This document shows positions 7,752 through 15,764 of a DNA stretch of 52,423 bases, one piece after another. The notes under the pieces are model-generated. The model did no database searches and was not told where the DNA came from. It worked only from the letters and a program-made list of their open reading frames with translations. Position numbers and translations under genes: made by a program. Source of the DNA: an uncultured Marivita sp. (GTDB lineage: Bacteria; Pseudomonadota; Alphaproteobacteria; Rhodobacterales; Rhodobacteraceae); contig CANNCS010000013.1 of the NCBI GenBank assembly GCA_947503115.1, positions 1 through 52,423 of the forward strand, in the 5' to 3' direction. Positions within the stretch are counted from its first letter, which is position 1. The number at the start of each line of letters is the position of its first letter.

Positions 7752-10435
7752 GCACGCTCAACCTGTTGATTGCGGTCTGTACGGCCTATGTGTTTTTCCT
7801 GTTCTTCGTGGCCTTTGCGGCCGACCGGCTGGCGCTTCAAGGCAAAAAGGCATGGTTGCGATCGCCACTGATCTACACTCTGTCGCTGTCGATCTATTGC
7901 ACGGCCTGGACGTTCTACGGTGCGGTCGGATCGGCCGCGCGCAACGGGTTCGAATACCTGACGATCTATCTCGGGCCGACCTTGGTCATGGTCAGTTGGT
8001 GGTGGCTCCTGCGCAAATTGATCCGTATCGGGCGGACGCAAAAAATCACTTCCATCGCTGACCTGATCTCGTCCCGTTATGGCAAATCAAGCCTTTTGGC
8101 CGCAGGTGTGACAATCCTCGCGGTGATTGGCACCACACCCTACATTGCTTTGCAATTGCAGTCCGTGACCTTGTCCTTTTCCGTTTTCGCAGCTCAATCC
8201 GATGGTCTGGCGCCACAGGACCAGGCACGTTTGGGGTTGTGGTTGTCGATGGGCCTGGCGGTGTTCACGGTGCTGTTTGGCACACGCAACCTCGACGCGA
8301 AGGAAAGGCATGACGGCGTGGTCATGGCCATCGCGGTTGAGGCCGTGGTCAAGCTGGTCGCGTTGCTTTCGGTCGGCATTTTCGTGGTCTGGGGGGGGGC
8401 GGGCGGATTGACCGAAGCGCTAAATCGGATCGACGCATCAGAATTCGGAGAATGGCACACCGACCGCAGCCGCTGGGCCGGGTTGATCTTTCTGTCGGCG
8501 GCGGCGTTCCTGTGTTTGCCCCGCACCTTTCAGGTGCTGGTTGTTGAAAACGACGACGAAAGCCACCTGCGGACCGCAAGCTGGGCATTTCCGCTCTATC
8601 TCTGCTTGATCAGTCTGTTTGTCGTGCCCATTGCAATGGTGGGGCTCGATATCATGCCCGAGGGGTCCAATCCCGACCTTTTCGTGCTGACGGTTCCGCT
8701 TGCGCTGGGCGAAAACGGGTTGGCGATGCTGTCTTTCCTTGGCGGGTTCAGTTCGGCCACGTCGATGGTGATCGTCGCGGCCATTGCGTTGTCGACCATG
8801 GTGTCGAACCACATCGTGATGCCGATCTGGCTACAATTGCGCCCAAGCGGAGCCAGCGTGTCAGGTGACGTTCGGGCGGCAGTTCTGATGGCGCGGCGCA
8901 TTTCCATCGTTGGCGTGGTGATGCTGGGATATCTGTATTTCCGGCTGTCCAGTGGCGGCGAGGCGCTGGCCTCTATCGGCTTGGTTGCGTTTTGCGGGCT
9001 AGCTCAGGTTTTGCCTGCGATGCTGGGCGGCATGTTTTGGCGCGGCGCCACACGGATGGGGGCGTTTGCCGGGCTGACTGCTGGGTTTGCGACTTGGCTT
9101 TATACCCTTTACCTGCCCAGCTTTGGTGTCGGAACAATCCTGCCTATGGCGATCATCGACAACGGGTTGTTCGGGTTGGAATGGCTCAAGCCGGACGCCC
9201 TGTTCGGAATCTCTGGCCTCGATCAACTCATGCACGCACTGTTTTGGAGCATGTTGTTTAACGTTGTGGCCTTTGTAACGGTATCTCTTGTCACCTTCCC
9301 GTCTCCGCTGGAACGGTTGCAAGCGGCTCAGTTCGTCAACATTTTCGAGCATTCGACAAATGCCCGCAGCTGGTCTGGTGGAACGGCGCAAACTGAAGAC
9401 CTGATGGTGATGGCGCAGCGCATTCTGGGCGCAGCCGAGGCGCAAAAGTTGTTTCTGCGCCACGCACGACGTCAAGGCGCACGCGGGGATTTACCAGCCC
9501 CCACGCCTGACTTCCTTGAGTCTTTAGAGCGCGAATTGGGCAGCTCTGTGGGCGCGGCGACCGCCCACGCGATGGTGGGGCAGATCACTGGGGGCATGGC
9601 GATTTCGGTCGAAGACCTGATGGCGGTGGCCGACGAAACGGCTCAGATGCTGGAATACTCGGCGCGGCTCAAGGAACAGTCAGAAGTACTTAGCCGCACC
9701 GCGCTGGAGCTGCGCAATGCGAACCAGAAGCTCACCCGCCTGTCGATCCAGAAAGACGCGTTTCTTAGCCAAATCAGCCACGAATTGCGCACGCCTATGA
9801 CGTCGATCCGGGCATTTTCTGAGATCCTGCGCGACACCGACCAGATGAACTCGGACGACCAATCGCGCTATGCGTCGATCATCCACGATGAAGCGCAGCG
9901 CCTGACGCGGTTGCTTGATGATTTGCTTGATTTGAGCGTGGTCGAGAACGGGCAGGTGAATCTGAACATGCGGGAAGGCACGCTGCGCGACGCGTTGGAT
10001 CGGGCGGTTTCGTCTGCTGCCATCGGCGAAGACGGGGCTCAGCTAAAAATCGAACGCGATTCCGCCAAGGAAGAGATTCTCTTGCACACCGATCTTGACC
10101 GACTGAGCCAAGTGTTCATCAACTTAATCGCCAATGCGCGCAAATATTGCGACGCCGCAGAGCCGCACCTTGTCATTCGCGTGATGCAAGAGGTTGACCG
10201 CGTGGTCATTGATTTCCACGACAACGGATCGGGCATCGCCCCTGAGGCCGTGGATATGATCTTTGAAAAATTTGCTCGTGTCAGTGATCAAAAGGCAGGC
10301 GGGGCGGGTCTTGGCCTTGCCATTTGCCGTCAAGTGATGACGCGACTTGGCGGCTCTGTGGATTATGTGCCGGCGTCACGCGGTGCAAATTTCCGCGTGG
10401 TACTGCCTTACAGCACGGCAATGGCCGCGCAATAA
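7748..10435 (+). CDS. SLC5 symporter-STAC-histidine kinase fusion (CrbS/CbrA-like)
   Basis: This is an 895-residue inner-membrane sensor. Residues about 1-520 form a sodium/solute symporter (SSS/SLC5) module with some 13 hydrophobic segments. About 525-645 correspond to the STAC linker region (QFVNIFEHS to VEDLMAVADETAQMLEYSARL). A coiled segment leads to the HisKA box SHELRTPMTSIRAFSEIL with H678. The ATPase domain follows, with the N-box (NLIANARKYC), G1 (DNGSGI) and G2 (GAGLGLAICRQ). I see no PAS domain and no attached receiver. CrbS relatives sense or transport small carboxylates and control acs in other proteobacteria, which fits the nearby acs. The likely partner is the CheY-like protein two genes upstream. 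Confidence 0.88.
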   Translation: MSTLNLLIAVCTAYVFFLFFVAFAADRLALQGKKAWLRSPLIYTLSLSIYCTAWTFYGAVGSAARNGFEYLTIYLGPTLVMVSWWWLLRKLIRIGRTQKITSIADLISSRYGKSSLLAAGVTILAVIGTTPYIALQLQSVTLSFSVFAAQSDGLAPQDQARLGLWLSMGLAVFTVLFGTRNLDAKERHDGVVMAIAVEAVVKLVALLSVGIFVVWGGAGGLTEALNRIDASEFGEWHTDRSRWAGLIFLSAAAFLCLPRTFQVLVVENDDESHLRTASWAFPLYLCLISLFVVPIAMVGLDIMPEGSNPDLFVLTVPLALGENGLAMLSFLGGFSSATSMVIVAAIALSTMVSNHIVMPIWLQLRPSGASVSGDVRAAVLMARRISIVGVVMLGYLYFRLSSGGEALASIGLVAFCGLAQVLPAMLGGMFWRGATRMGAFAGLTAGFATWLYTLYLPSFGVGTILPMAIIDNGLFGLEWLKPDALFGISGLDQLMHALFWSMLFNVVAFVTVSLVTFPSPLERLQAAQFVNIFEHSTNARSWSGGTAQTEDLMVMAQRILGAAEAQKLFLRHARRQGARGDLPAPTPDFLESLERELGSSVGAATAHAMVGQITGGMAISVEDLMAVADETAQMLEYSARLKEQSEVLSRTALELRNANQKLTRLSIQKDAFLSQISHELRTPMTSIRAFSEILRDTDQMNSDDQSRYASIIHDEAQRLTRLLDDLLDLSVVENGQVNLNMREGTLRDALDRAVSSAAIGEDGAQLKIERDSAKEEILLHTDLDRLSQVFINLIANARKYCDAAEPHLVIRVMQEVDRVVIDFHDNGSGIAPEAVDMIFEKFARVSDQKAGGAGLGLAICRQVMTRLGGSVDYVPASRGANFRVVLPYSTAMAAQ

Positions 10436-10489
10436 AATCATCTGAGCGGTTTTGATAAACCCTTGGTAACCAATTCCGGTGATAACCGG

Positions 10490-11551
10490 ATGAAAGGCCA
10501 AGGGGACAGCTGCGCTGACATGAAAGATGACGCCTCAGAAACCGTATTGCAGCGTAAAGTGGCCGCCCAACGCAGGACGTTGGGGGCGGGCGCGTGGTCG
10601 CTGTCGCGAGCTCTGGGGCGGGTGTTGTCAATTGCGGCGGATGCGCTTTGGGGGCTGACGCTGGTGGCGCGAACGTCAAATGATGAAACACTGTCGGCGG
10701 ATCGCGCGACCCGTCACCTAGGCGCGGACCGTTTGTTGGTGATCCTCGAACATGACACCGGACCGCCCGGTTTGGTGGCGTTTGATCGGGACATCGTGAC
10801 TGGCTTGATCGATGTGCAGACGCTTGGCCGCGTGACGCGATTTCCCAGTGGCGATCGTGCCTACACACCGACAGACGCGGCCATGACGGCCCCCTTGATT
10901 GACGCCGCTTTGCCTCGATTTTCTTCTATGCTGTCGTCGCAAACTGATATGGCGCATCTGCAAAATTACCGATTTGGCGCCTTGGTCGAAGACGAACAGG
11001 CGGCCAGTCTGGCTCTAGATGCTGATTCCTATCACCTCGCGGTGTTCGACGTCAGCCTTGCTCAGGACACGCGAAGCGGTGGTATTCTGTTTCTGTTCCC
11101 CGAACCTCATAAGGCGGCAGAACAGGGCACGACGGCGTTGCCCGGCAAACACGAAACTGTGCTCAAATTGGCGCCTGTGCGGATGCAAGCCGTGTTGTCT
11201 CGCATTCACATCTCGTTGGACCGCGCACAGGCTTTGCGGCCGGGTGACGTTTTGACGATCTCATCAAGGGCAACTTCCTCTGCGACCTTGATTCTTTCAG
11301 GCGGTGATGTGGTGGCGAAGGGGACGCTGGGGCAGATGAACGGCTTTCGAGCTATCCGTATTGGAACAGGTGAACCGCCGCTGCACAAACCCGAAGACCG
11401 CAAGCCACAGGCGGAAGCACCTACTGCGACAGTCTCACTTGTGCCTGTTGCGACGCAGGCGCCAGAGCTTGGTTATGGGGGATCACTTGACATGCAGCTT
11501 GATGATCTGGCCACCGGTCTCCCGGCGGCACCTGATCCGATCGACGTTTAA
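10490..11551 (+). CDS. orphan FliM/FliN-type (SpoA) domain protein
   Basis: This protein has 353 residues from ATG 10490, which has a GGTGA site 7 nt upstream. An ATG at 10520 and an upstream TTG at 10463 are alternatives. Residues about 1-215 are not recognised; they include LARTSNDETLSADRATRHLG-like helical sequence and a FliM-like mid-region feel (LLVILEHDTGPPGLVAFDRDIVTGLIDVQ). Residues about 225-292 are a SpoA domain: VRMQAVLSRIHISLDRAQAL, RPGDVLTI, SSATLILSGGDVVAKGTLGQ and a closing FRAIRI. The tail is Pro/Ala-rich. In flagellar motors this domain builds the C-ring that CheY-P binds through FliM. No flagellar genes are nearby, and the canonical CheY-binding N-terminal FliM motif is not visible. 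It could be a moonlighting motor part or an adaptor for the adjacent receiver. Confidence 0.68.
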   Translation: MKGQGDSCADMKDDASETVLQRKVAAQRRTLGAGAWSLSRALGRVLSIAADALWGLTLVARTSNDETLSADRATRHLGADRLLVILEHDTGPPGLVAFDRDIVTGLIDVQTLGRVTRFPSGDRAYTPTDAAMTAPLIDAALPRFSSMLSSQTDMAHLQNYRFGALVEDEQAASLALDADSYHLAVFDVSLAQDTRSGGILFLFPEPHKAAEQGTTALPGKHETVLKLAPVRMQAVLSRIHISLDRAQALRPGDVLTISSRATSSATLILSGGDVVAKGTLGQMNGFRAIRIGTGEPPLHKPEDRKPQAEAPTATVSLVPVATQAPELGYGGSLDMQLDDLATGLPAAPDPIDV

Positions 11552-11979
11552 CGCTGTGCGCCTGCTGCCGCCTCAAGTGTGGAGCGCAGCATAGACAGGT
11601 CGTAGCCTGCTTGTGCAACTGCGCCGAGAATTTCGTCGGCGCTTTTCTGACCCGCCTGGCTAAGCGCCCATAGGATCGAACAGCGCGTACCCGATGCGCA
11701 GTAGGCCAAAACAGGCCCGTCGGATGCGTCAACCAACGCGGCTTGTTGCGCCACACGGTCTGGGGTCATGGTCTGGTGCGTGATCGGAAGCACCTCGAAC
11801 TTCAGTCCTGCCGCCTCGATCGCGACGCGCATAGCGTCGGATTGATGCGATGGCGGAACTTCGGCATCCGGGCGGTTGCAGACCACCGTGGTGATCCCCG
11901 CCGCCTTGATGGCGGCGGCGTCTTGCGGGTCGATCTGTGGCGACACGGCGTAGCGGTCAGAGATTGGTCGTATATCCAT
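11548..11979 (-). CDS. TIGR01244-type sulfur transferase / DSP-like phosphatase domain protein
   Basis: This 143-residue protein starts at ATG 11979 (a TTG two codons upstream is less likely). It carries a PTP-like active-site loop YCASGTRC, with nucleophile Cys and the Cx5R arginine. Its overall pattern (DIRPISDRYAVSPQIDPQD, VVCNRPDAEVPPSHQ) matches the TIGR01244/Blh N-terminal family found fused to, or beside, persulfide dioxygenases. It is the last gene of the persulfide operon, 9 bp after the second YedE gene. Its stop overlaps the convergent SpoA gene stop by 4 bp. A role in sulfur transfer or persulfide handling is inferred from the operon. Confidence 0.82.
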   Translation of the reverse strand: MDIRPISDRYAVSPQIDPQDAAAIKAAGITTVVCNRPDAEVPPSHQSDAMRVAIEAAGLKFEVLPITHQTMTPDRVAQQAALVDASDGPVLAYCASGTRCSILWALSQAGQKSADEILGAVAQAGYDLSMLRSTLEAAAGAQR

Positions 11980-11988
11980 GGCCAAGAC

Positions 11989-12423
11989 CTACTGCGCCGC
12001 CGCGGGCCTGTCCAGCCATGCCCGCAGGCTTGGCATAGCGCTCATTCCGGCGACCATTGCGGCAAGGAACACAAGACCCTCGACCCCGCCATAGCTGAGC
12101 GATGCAATCGCCGGACCGGGGCACAGGCCAACCAGACCCCAACCCATCCCGAACAGAACCGACCCCATGACAAGGTTGCGGCCCAATTTCGGTTCAGGCG
12201 GTGGCGGCATGGCATCACCGGTTAGGGCAAAGCGCCGCTTTGCGGCAACTCGCCACGCAATCGCCATCGGGATAATCGCGCCGCCCATTACAAAGGCGAG
12301 CGTCGGATCCCAATTGCCAAAGATATCAAGCCAGCCTTGCACCTTACGGGTGTCAGTCATGCCGGAAATGAACAGTCCGGCCCCAAACAGACCACCTGCC
12401 AAAAAAGCGAAATAGTTGCGCAT
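11989..12423 (-). CDS. YeeE/YedE-family sulfur transport protein, half B
   Basis: This 144-residue membrane protein starts at ATG 12423 (MRNYFAFLAGGLFGAGLFIS) with about four hydrophobic segments. The GLCPGPA motif provides the conserved cysteine of the DUF395/YeeE family. Its ATG overlaps the stop of the first half (ATGA). TsuA-like thiosulfate transporters are single long proteins, whereas here two half-size proteins probably assemble together, as in PmpA/PmpB pairs. The substrate is probably a reduced sulfur species. The longer open frame running to 12837 is antisense-type extension over the partner gene and not used. Confidence 0.85.
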   Translation of the reverse strand: MRNYFAFLAGGLFGAGLFISGMTDTRKVQGWLDIFGNWDPTLAFVMGGAIIPMAIAWRVAAKRRFALTGDAMPPPPEPKLGRNLVMGSVLFGMGWGLVGLCPGPAIASLSYGGVEGLVFLAAMVAGMSAMPSLRAWLDRPAAAQ

Positions 12424-12848
12424 CAGATGATCCCCAGCAAATGGCGGAACAGAACCACGGTCAGACCGCCCGCAAGAATGTAGAAGACCGTCGCGACCAT
12501 GCCGCGCAGCGACAAACGGGAAATCCCGCAGACGCCGTGGCCCGAGGTGCATCCATTGGCCAATCGCGTACCGACGCCGACCAGCAGGCCCGCCGCGATG
12601 AGAAGGACAAAGTTGCTGGTGACATGGGTTTCTTTCGGTCCAAGGAAGAACAACAAGACGACAGGGATTGATACCAACCCTGCCAGAAAGCTGATGCGCT
12701 CCCACATCGTGCTGCGCCCGCTGCCATCGACAAGCCCGCCGATGATACCGCTCGCGCCCATGATGCGCCCATTGGCGAGCAGGTATACTGCGCCGCCTGT
12801 GCCGATCAGCATTCCGCCGACCAATCCGTAAATCCAATCCGGGTTCAT
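12423..12848 (-). CDS. YeeE/YedE-family sulfur transport protein, half A
   Basis: This 141-residue membrane protein (MNPDWIYGLVGGMLIGTGGA) carries the family's conserved cysteine motif NGCTSGHGVCG around residue 100 and has about four hydrophobic segments. It is encoded 4 bp after the persulfide dioxygenase stop and overlaps its partner's start. Together the two halves give the GxCTSGHG and GxCPGP cysteines thought to relay thiosulfate or persulfide sulfur through the membrane. Alternative names for such pairs include PmpA/PmpB. Confidence 0.86.
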   Translation of the reverse strand: MNPDWIYGLVGGMLIGTGGAVYLLANGRIMGASGIIGGLVDGSGRSTMWERISFLAGLVSIPVVLLFFLGPKETHVTSNFVLLIAAGLLVGVGTRLANGCTSGHGVCGISRLSLRGMVATVFYILAGGLTVVLFRHLLGII

Positions 12849-12852
12849 TTCT

Positions 12853-13716
12853 TTACAATCCGTTTACTGGAACCTTGAGGAAAACCTTGCCGTCCTCGTC
12901 CGCGGGCGGCATTTGCCCGGCGCGCATGTTCACTTGCAGCGACGGGATAATCAGTTTTGGCATCGCCAGCGTCGCGTCACGCGCATTGCGCATTTCGACA
13001 AAGCTGTCTTTGGTGGCATCGCCGCCGACATGCACGTTCTTGGCCTTTTGTTCGCCGACGGTGGTCTCCCACGCATAGTCGTCGCGGCCCGGTGCCTTGT
13101 AGTCATGCCCCACGAAGATGCGGGTCTCGTCGGCCAGGGCGAGGATTTTTTGAACCGAGTCGTACAACAACTCGGACGAGCCCCCCGGAAAGTCGCAGCG
13201 CGCCGTCCCGAAATCCGGCATGAAAAGCGTATCGCCGACAAACGCAGCGTCGCCAATCACATAGGTCAGACAGGCCGGAGTGTGGCCTGGCGTATGCAGT
13301 ACATCCGCGCGCATCTGGCCGATGTGAAAGCTGTCGCCTTCGACAAAAAGCTTGTCGAACTGGCTGCCATCGCGCTGAAATTCGGTGCCTTCGTTGAAGA
13401 CTTTGCCGAACGTGTCCTGCACGACCTGAATGCGGTCACCAATCCCGATCTTGCCGCCAAGCGCATCTTGCAGATAGGGCGCGGCGCTTAGGTGATCGGC
13501 GTGGACATGGCTTTCCAAAAGCCACTGAACCTCAAGACCGTTTTCCTTCACGAATGCGATTACCGCATCGGCGGATTTCGTGTCTGTGCGGCCCGAAGAA
13601 TAGTCGAAATCCAAAACGCTATCGACAATCGCGCAGGCGCTGCCTTGCGGGTCCTGAACCACGTAAGAAATGGTGTTGGTGGCGTCGTCAAAAAAACCTG
13701 TGACCTTGGGTGTCAT
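12853..13716 (-). CDS. MBL-fold persulfide dioxygenase (ETHE1/Blh type)
   Basis: This 287-residue enzyme starts at ATG 13716, chosen for the AGGAGGG site 8 nt upstream; a longer frame starts 32 codons earlier. The metal site is clear: HVHADHLSAA (HxHxDH) near residue 68, HTPGHTPAC, and GDTLFMPDFGTARCDFPGGS with the bridging Asp. Mononuclear-iron ETHE1/Blh proteins oxidise glutathione persulfide to sulfite in the cytoplasm. It heads an operon with two YedE halves and a TIGR01244 protein, the typical BigR/SqrR regulon set. No ArsR-type regulator or sulfide:quinone oxidoreductase is encoded in the window. Confidence 0.9.
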   Translation of the reverse strand: MTPKVTGFFDDATNTISYVVQDPQGSACAIVDSVLDFDYSSGRTDTKSADAVIAFVKENGLEVQWLLESHVHADHLSAAPYLQDALGGKIGIGDRIQVVQDTFGKVFNEGTEFQRDGSQFDKLFVEGDSFHIGQMRADVLHTPGHTPACLTYVIGDAAFVGDTLFMPDFGTARCDFPGGSSELLYDSVQKILALADETRIFVGHDYKAPGRDDYAWETTVGEQKAKNVHVGGDATKDSFVEMRNARDATLAMPKLIIPSLQVNMRAGQMPPADEDGKVFLKVPVNGL

Positions 13717-13733
13717 ATCTGAGCCCTCCTTGA

Positions 13734-13761
13734 TTGAATAACATATAAAGAAATTTGAATA
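13734..13761. promoter_or_regulatory. possible operator: TTGAATA repeats 21 bp apart
   Basis: TTGAATA occurs at 13734-13740 and again at 13755-13761, exactly 21 bp (two helical turns) apart. Both lie in the AT-rich leader just upstream of the persulfide dioxygenase start. The GAAT core resembles half of the ATTC/GAAT-type sites described for SqrR, but here the repeats are direct rather than inverted. This could be promoter sequence or a persulfide-responsive repressor site. Confidence 0.35.
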
Positions 13762-13824
13762 CGTAGCAAGGGGGTGCCTCAAAAAAAGTGTACGGCACAC
13801 ATAGGTTTTCATGTCTCCCCCGGA

Positions 13825-14877
13825 CTATGCCGAAGGTGTTGAACCTGCGCCGGTGGGATCAGAGAGATAAGCCAAGACATCGTTCTTGCCGATCACACCT
13901 ATTTGCGCGCCTCTCTCGACGACAGCCAAATCGGTTTCGCTGCTGACAAGCGTGGTCATCACCTCTTGCACCCGTGCATCCGCGTCGACCGATACCGCGC
14001 CCGCCAAAGCCGCGCCTTTGCGCATCACATCGCGCGCCCGCAATACACCCAACGGGTTCATATGTTGAACAAAATCCGCGACATATGCGTTTGACGGATT
14101 GCGGAAGATGTCCTGCGGCGTTCCGCATTGCACAACGCGTCCGCCTTCCATGATGGCAATGCGGTTGCCAATCTTGAATGCCTCATCAAGATCATGACTG
14201 ACGAAGATAATTGTGCATTTCAGCCGGTCTTGCAGTTCCAGCAATTCGTCCTGCAATTTGGTTCGGATCAACGGATCAAGTGCTGAATAGGGTTCGTCCA
14301 TCAGCAGGATCGGCGCATCCGTGGCAAACGCACGGGCCAATCCAACACGCTGCTGCATTCCACCCGAAAGTTCCGCGACCTTGCGGTCGGCCCAGTCTGT
14401 CAAGCCGACAAGGTCCAGTTGCTTTTCGACCTGTGCATTGCGATCGGCCTTGGACTGGCCTCCAAGCTCAAGACCAAGTCCCACATTTTCGCGCACACTG
14501 CGCCATGGCAAAAGACCGAACTGCTGAAACACCATCGCCACATGACGCAACCGGATCGTCCGCAAAACGTCGGCGCTGGCATTGGTGACATCAACCAGCC
14601 CTTGGCCATCATGCACACGCACACAGCCGCGCGCGACCGGGTTCAACCCGTTCACCGCACGCAACAATGTAGATTTGCCCGACCCGGACAACCCCATCAG
14701 GACAAGGATCTCGCCCTCGGCCACGGTCAGCGAACAGTCATGTACACCCAAGACCTGTCCCGTCTCGCGCTGGATCTGTCCGCGGTCCTGCCCGGCATCC
14801 ATTAACGGCAGGGCAGACTGGGGGTTGTCGCCAAAGACGATGGAGACATTGTCGAATTCTACGCGCGTGTCGCTCAT
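13825..14877 (-). CDS. choV: choline ABC transporter ATP-binding protein
   Basis: This 350-residue ATPase is of the ProV/OpuA class. Walker A is GLSGSGKS (about residues 62-69), the signature is LSGGMQQR and Walker B is ILLMDEPYSALDP. The C-terminus carries a single CBS-like regulatory region after VLRARDVMRKG (VQEVMTTLVSSETDLAVV). The N-terminus has the extended IVFGDNPQSALPLMDAG insert typical of ChoV/ProV proteins. Its start overlaps the choW stop (ATGA). It drives choline uptake for the betBA pathway encoded divergently. Confidence 0.9.
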   Translation of the reverse strand: MSDTRVEFDNVSIVFGDNPQSALPLMDAGQDRGQIQRETGQVLGVHDCSLTVAEGEILVLMGLSGSGKSTLLRAVNGLNPVARGCVRVHDGQGLVDVTNASADVLRTIRLRHVAMVFQQFGLLPWRSVRENVGLGLELGGQSKADRNAQVEKQLDLVGLTDWADRKVAELSGGMQQRVGLARAFATDAPILLMDEPYSALDPLIRTKLQDELLELQDRLKCTIIFVSHDLDEAFKIGNRIAIMEGGRVVQCGTPQDIFRNPSNAYVADFVQHMNPLGVLRARDVMRKGAALAGAVSVDADARVQEVMTTLVSSETDLAVVERGAQIGVIGKNDVLAYLSDPTGAGSTPSA

Positions 14878-15710
14878 TTTTCGCGCTCCATCCGCAGCAT
14901 ACGGTCAAGGATGATGGCCACCACCACGATCACGAACCCACTCTCGAACCCGCGTGCAGTATTCACTTGGTTCAAGGCCCGCACCACTGGTACGCCCAAT
15001 CCGTCGGCCCCAACCAATGCCGCGATCACCACCATCGACAGTGACAGCATGATCGTCTGGTTCAATCCCGCCATGATCTGCGGTAGCGCTGACGGCAGTT
15101 CGACCTTCCACAACAATTGCGACTTGGTCGCCCCGAACGCCTCTGCTGCTTCAATCAGCGGGGTAGGGGTGGAGCTGACTCCCAGGTGGGTCAATCGGAT
15201 CGGTGCGGGAAGTACAAAGATCACAGTAGCGATTAGGCCGGGCACCATGCCGATGCCGAAAAACACAATCGCCGGAATAAGATAGACGAAGGTGGGCAAG
15301 GTTTGCATCAAGTCCAGAACCGGCCGCATCCATGCATAAAGTCGGGGCCGGTGCGCCACCGCAATGCCGATGGGCACGCCCACGCCCATGCAGACCACGC
15401 AGGCCGACAGAACCAAAGTCAGGCTTTCGGTTGTTTCTTCCCAATAGCCTTGGTTGATGATGAACAGGAACCCAAGCGCGACAAACAGGGCGACCTTCCA
15501 ACTGCGTTGAAGGTAATAGGTCAGCGCGACGAACAGCGCGATGATCACTAGCGGGTGCGGCGTTTGAAGCAGCCACAGGAAGCCGTCGATCATCGCCTCA
15601 AGTGCATCTGACAGCGCGTCAAAGAAAAACGCGCCATTGCTTTCCAGCCAATCAAACGCCGTCCCCGCGACTTTTCCCACCGGGATCTTGTTCTCTGTCA
15701 ACCAGTCCAT
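14874..15710 (-). CDS. choW: choline ABC transporter permease
   Basis: This 278-residue inner-membrane permease begins MDWLTENKIPVGKVAGTAFD. It has about six hydrophobic segments and the ProW/OpuAB coupling region (THLGVSSTPTPLIEAAEAFGATKSQLLWKVELPSALPQI, the EAA loop). Its length is normal for ChoW. A hairpin of 8 bp lies between it and choX upstream. It works with ChoX and ChoV in the membrane. Confidence 0.9.
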   Translation of the reverse strand: MDWLTENKIPVGKVAGTAFDWLESNGAFFFDALSDALEAMIDGFLWLLQTPHPLVIIALFVALTYYLQRSWKVALFVALGFLFIINQGYWEETTESLTLVLSACVVCMGVGVPIGIAVAHRPRLYAWMRPVLDLMQTLPTFVYLIPAIVFFGIGMVPGLIATVIFVLPAPIRLTHLGVSSTPTPLIEAAEAFGATKSQLLWKVELPSALPQIMAGLNQTIMLSLSMVVIAALVGADGLGVPVVRALNQVNTARGFESGFVIVVVAIILDRMLRMEREK

Positions 15711-15736
15711 GAAGGTGTCCTATGGTCTGAATAGGA

Positions 15737-15757
15737 AGGGCGGCTTTGTGCCGCCCT
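15737..15757 (-). promoter_or_regulatory. hairpin between choX and choW
   Basis: AGGGCGGC at 15737-15744 and GCCGCCCT at 15750-15757 form a perfect 8-bp stem with a 5-nt loop. It follows the choX stop on the minus strand and lacks a T tract. It probably stabilises the binding-protein message or attenuates the permease genes. Confidence 0.45.
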
Positions 15758-15764
15758 GTCCGGT

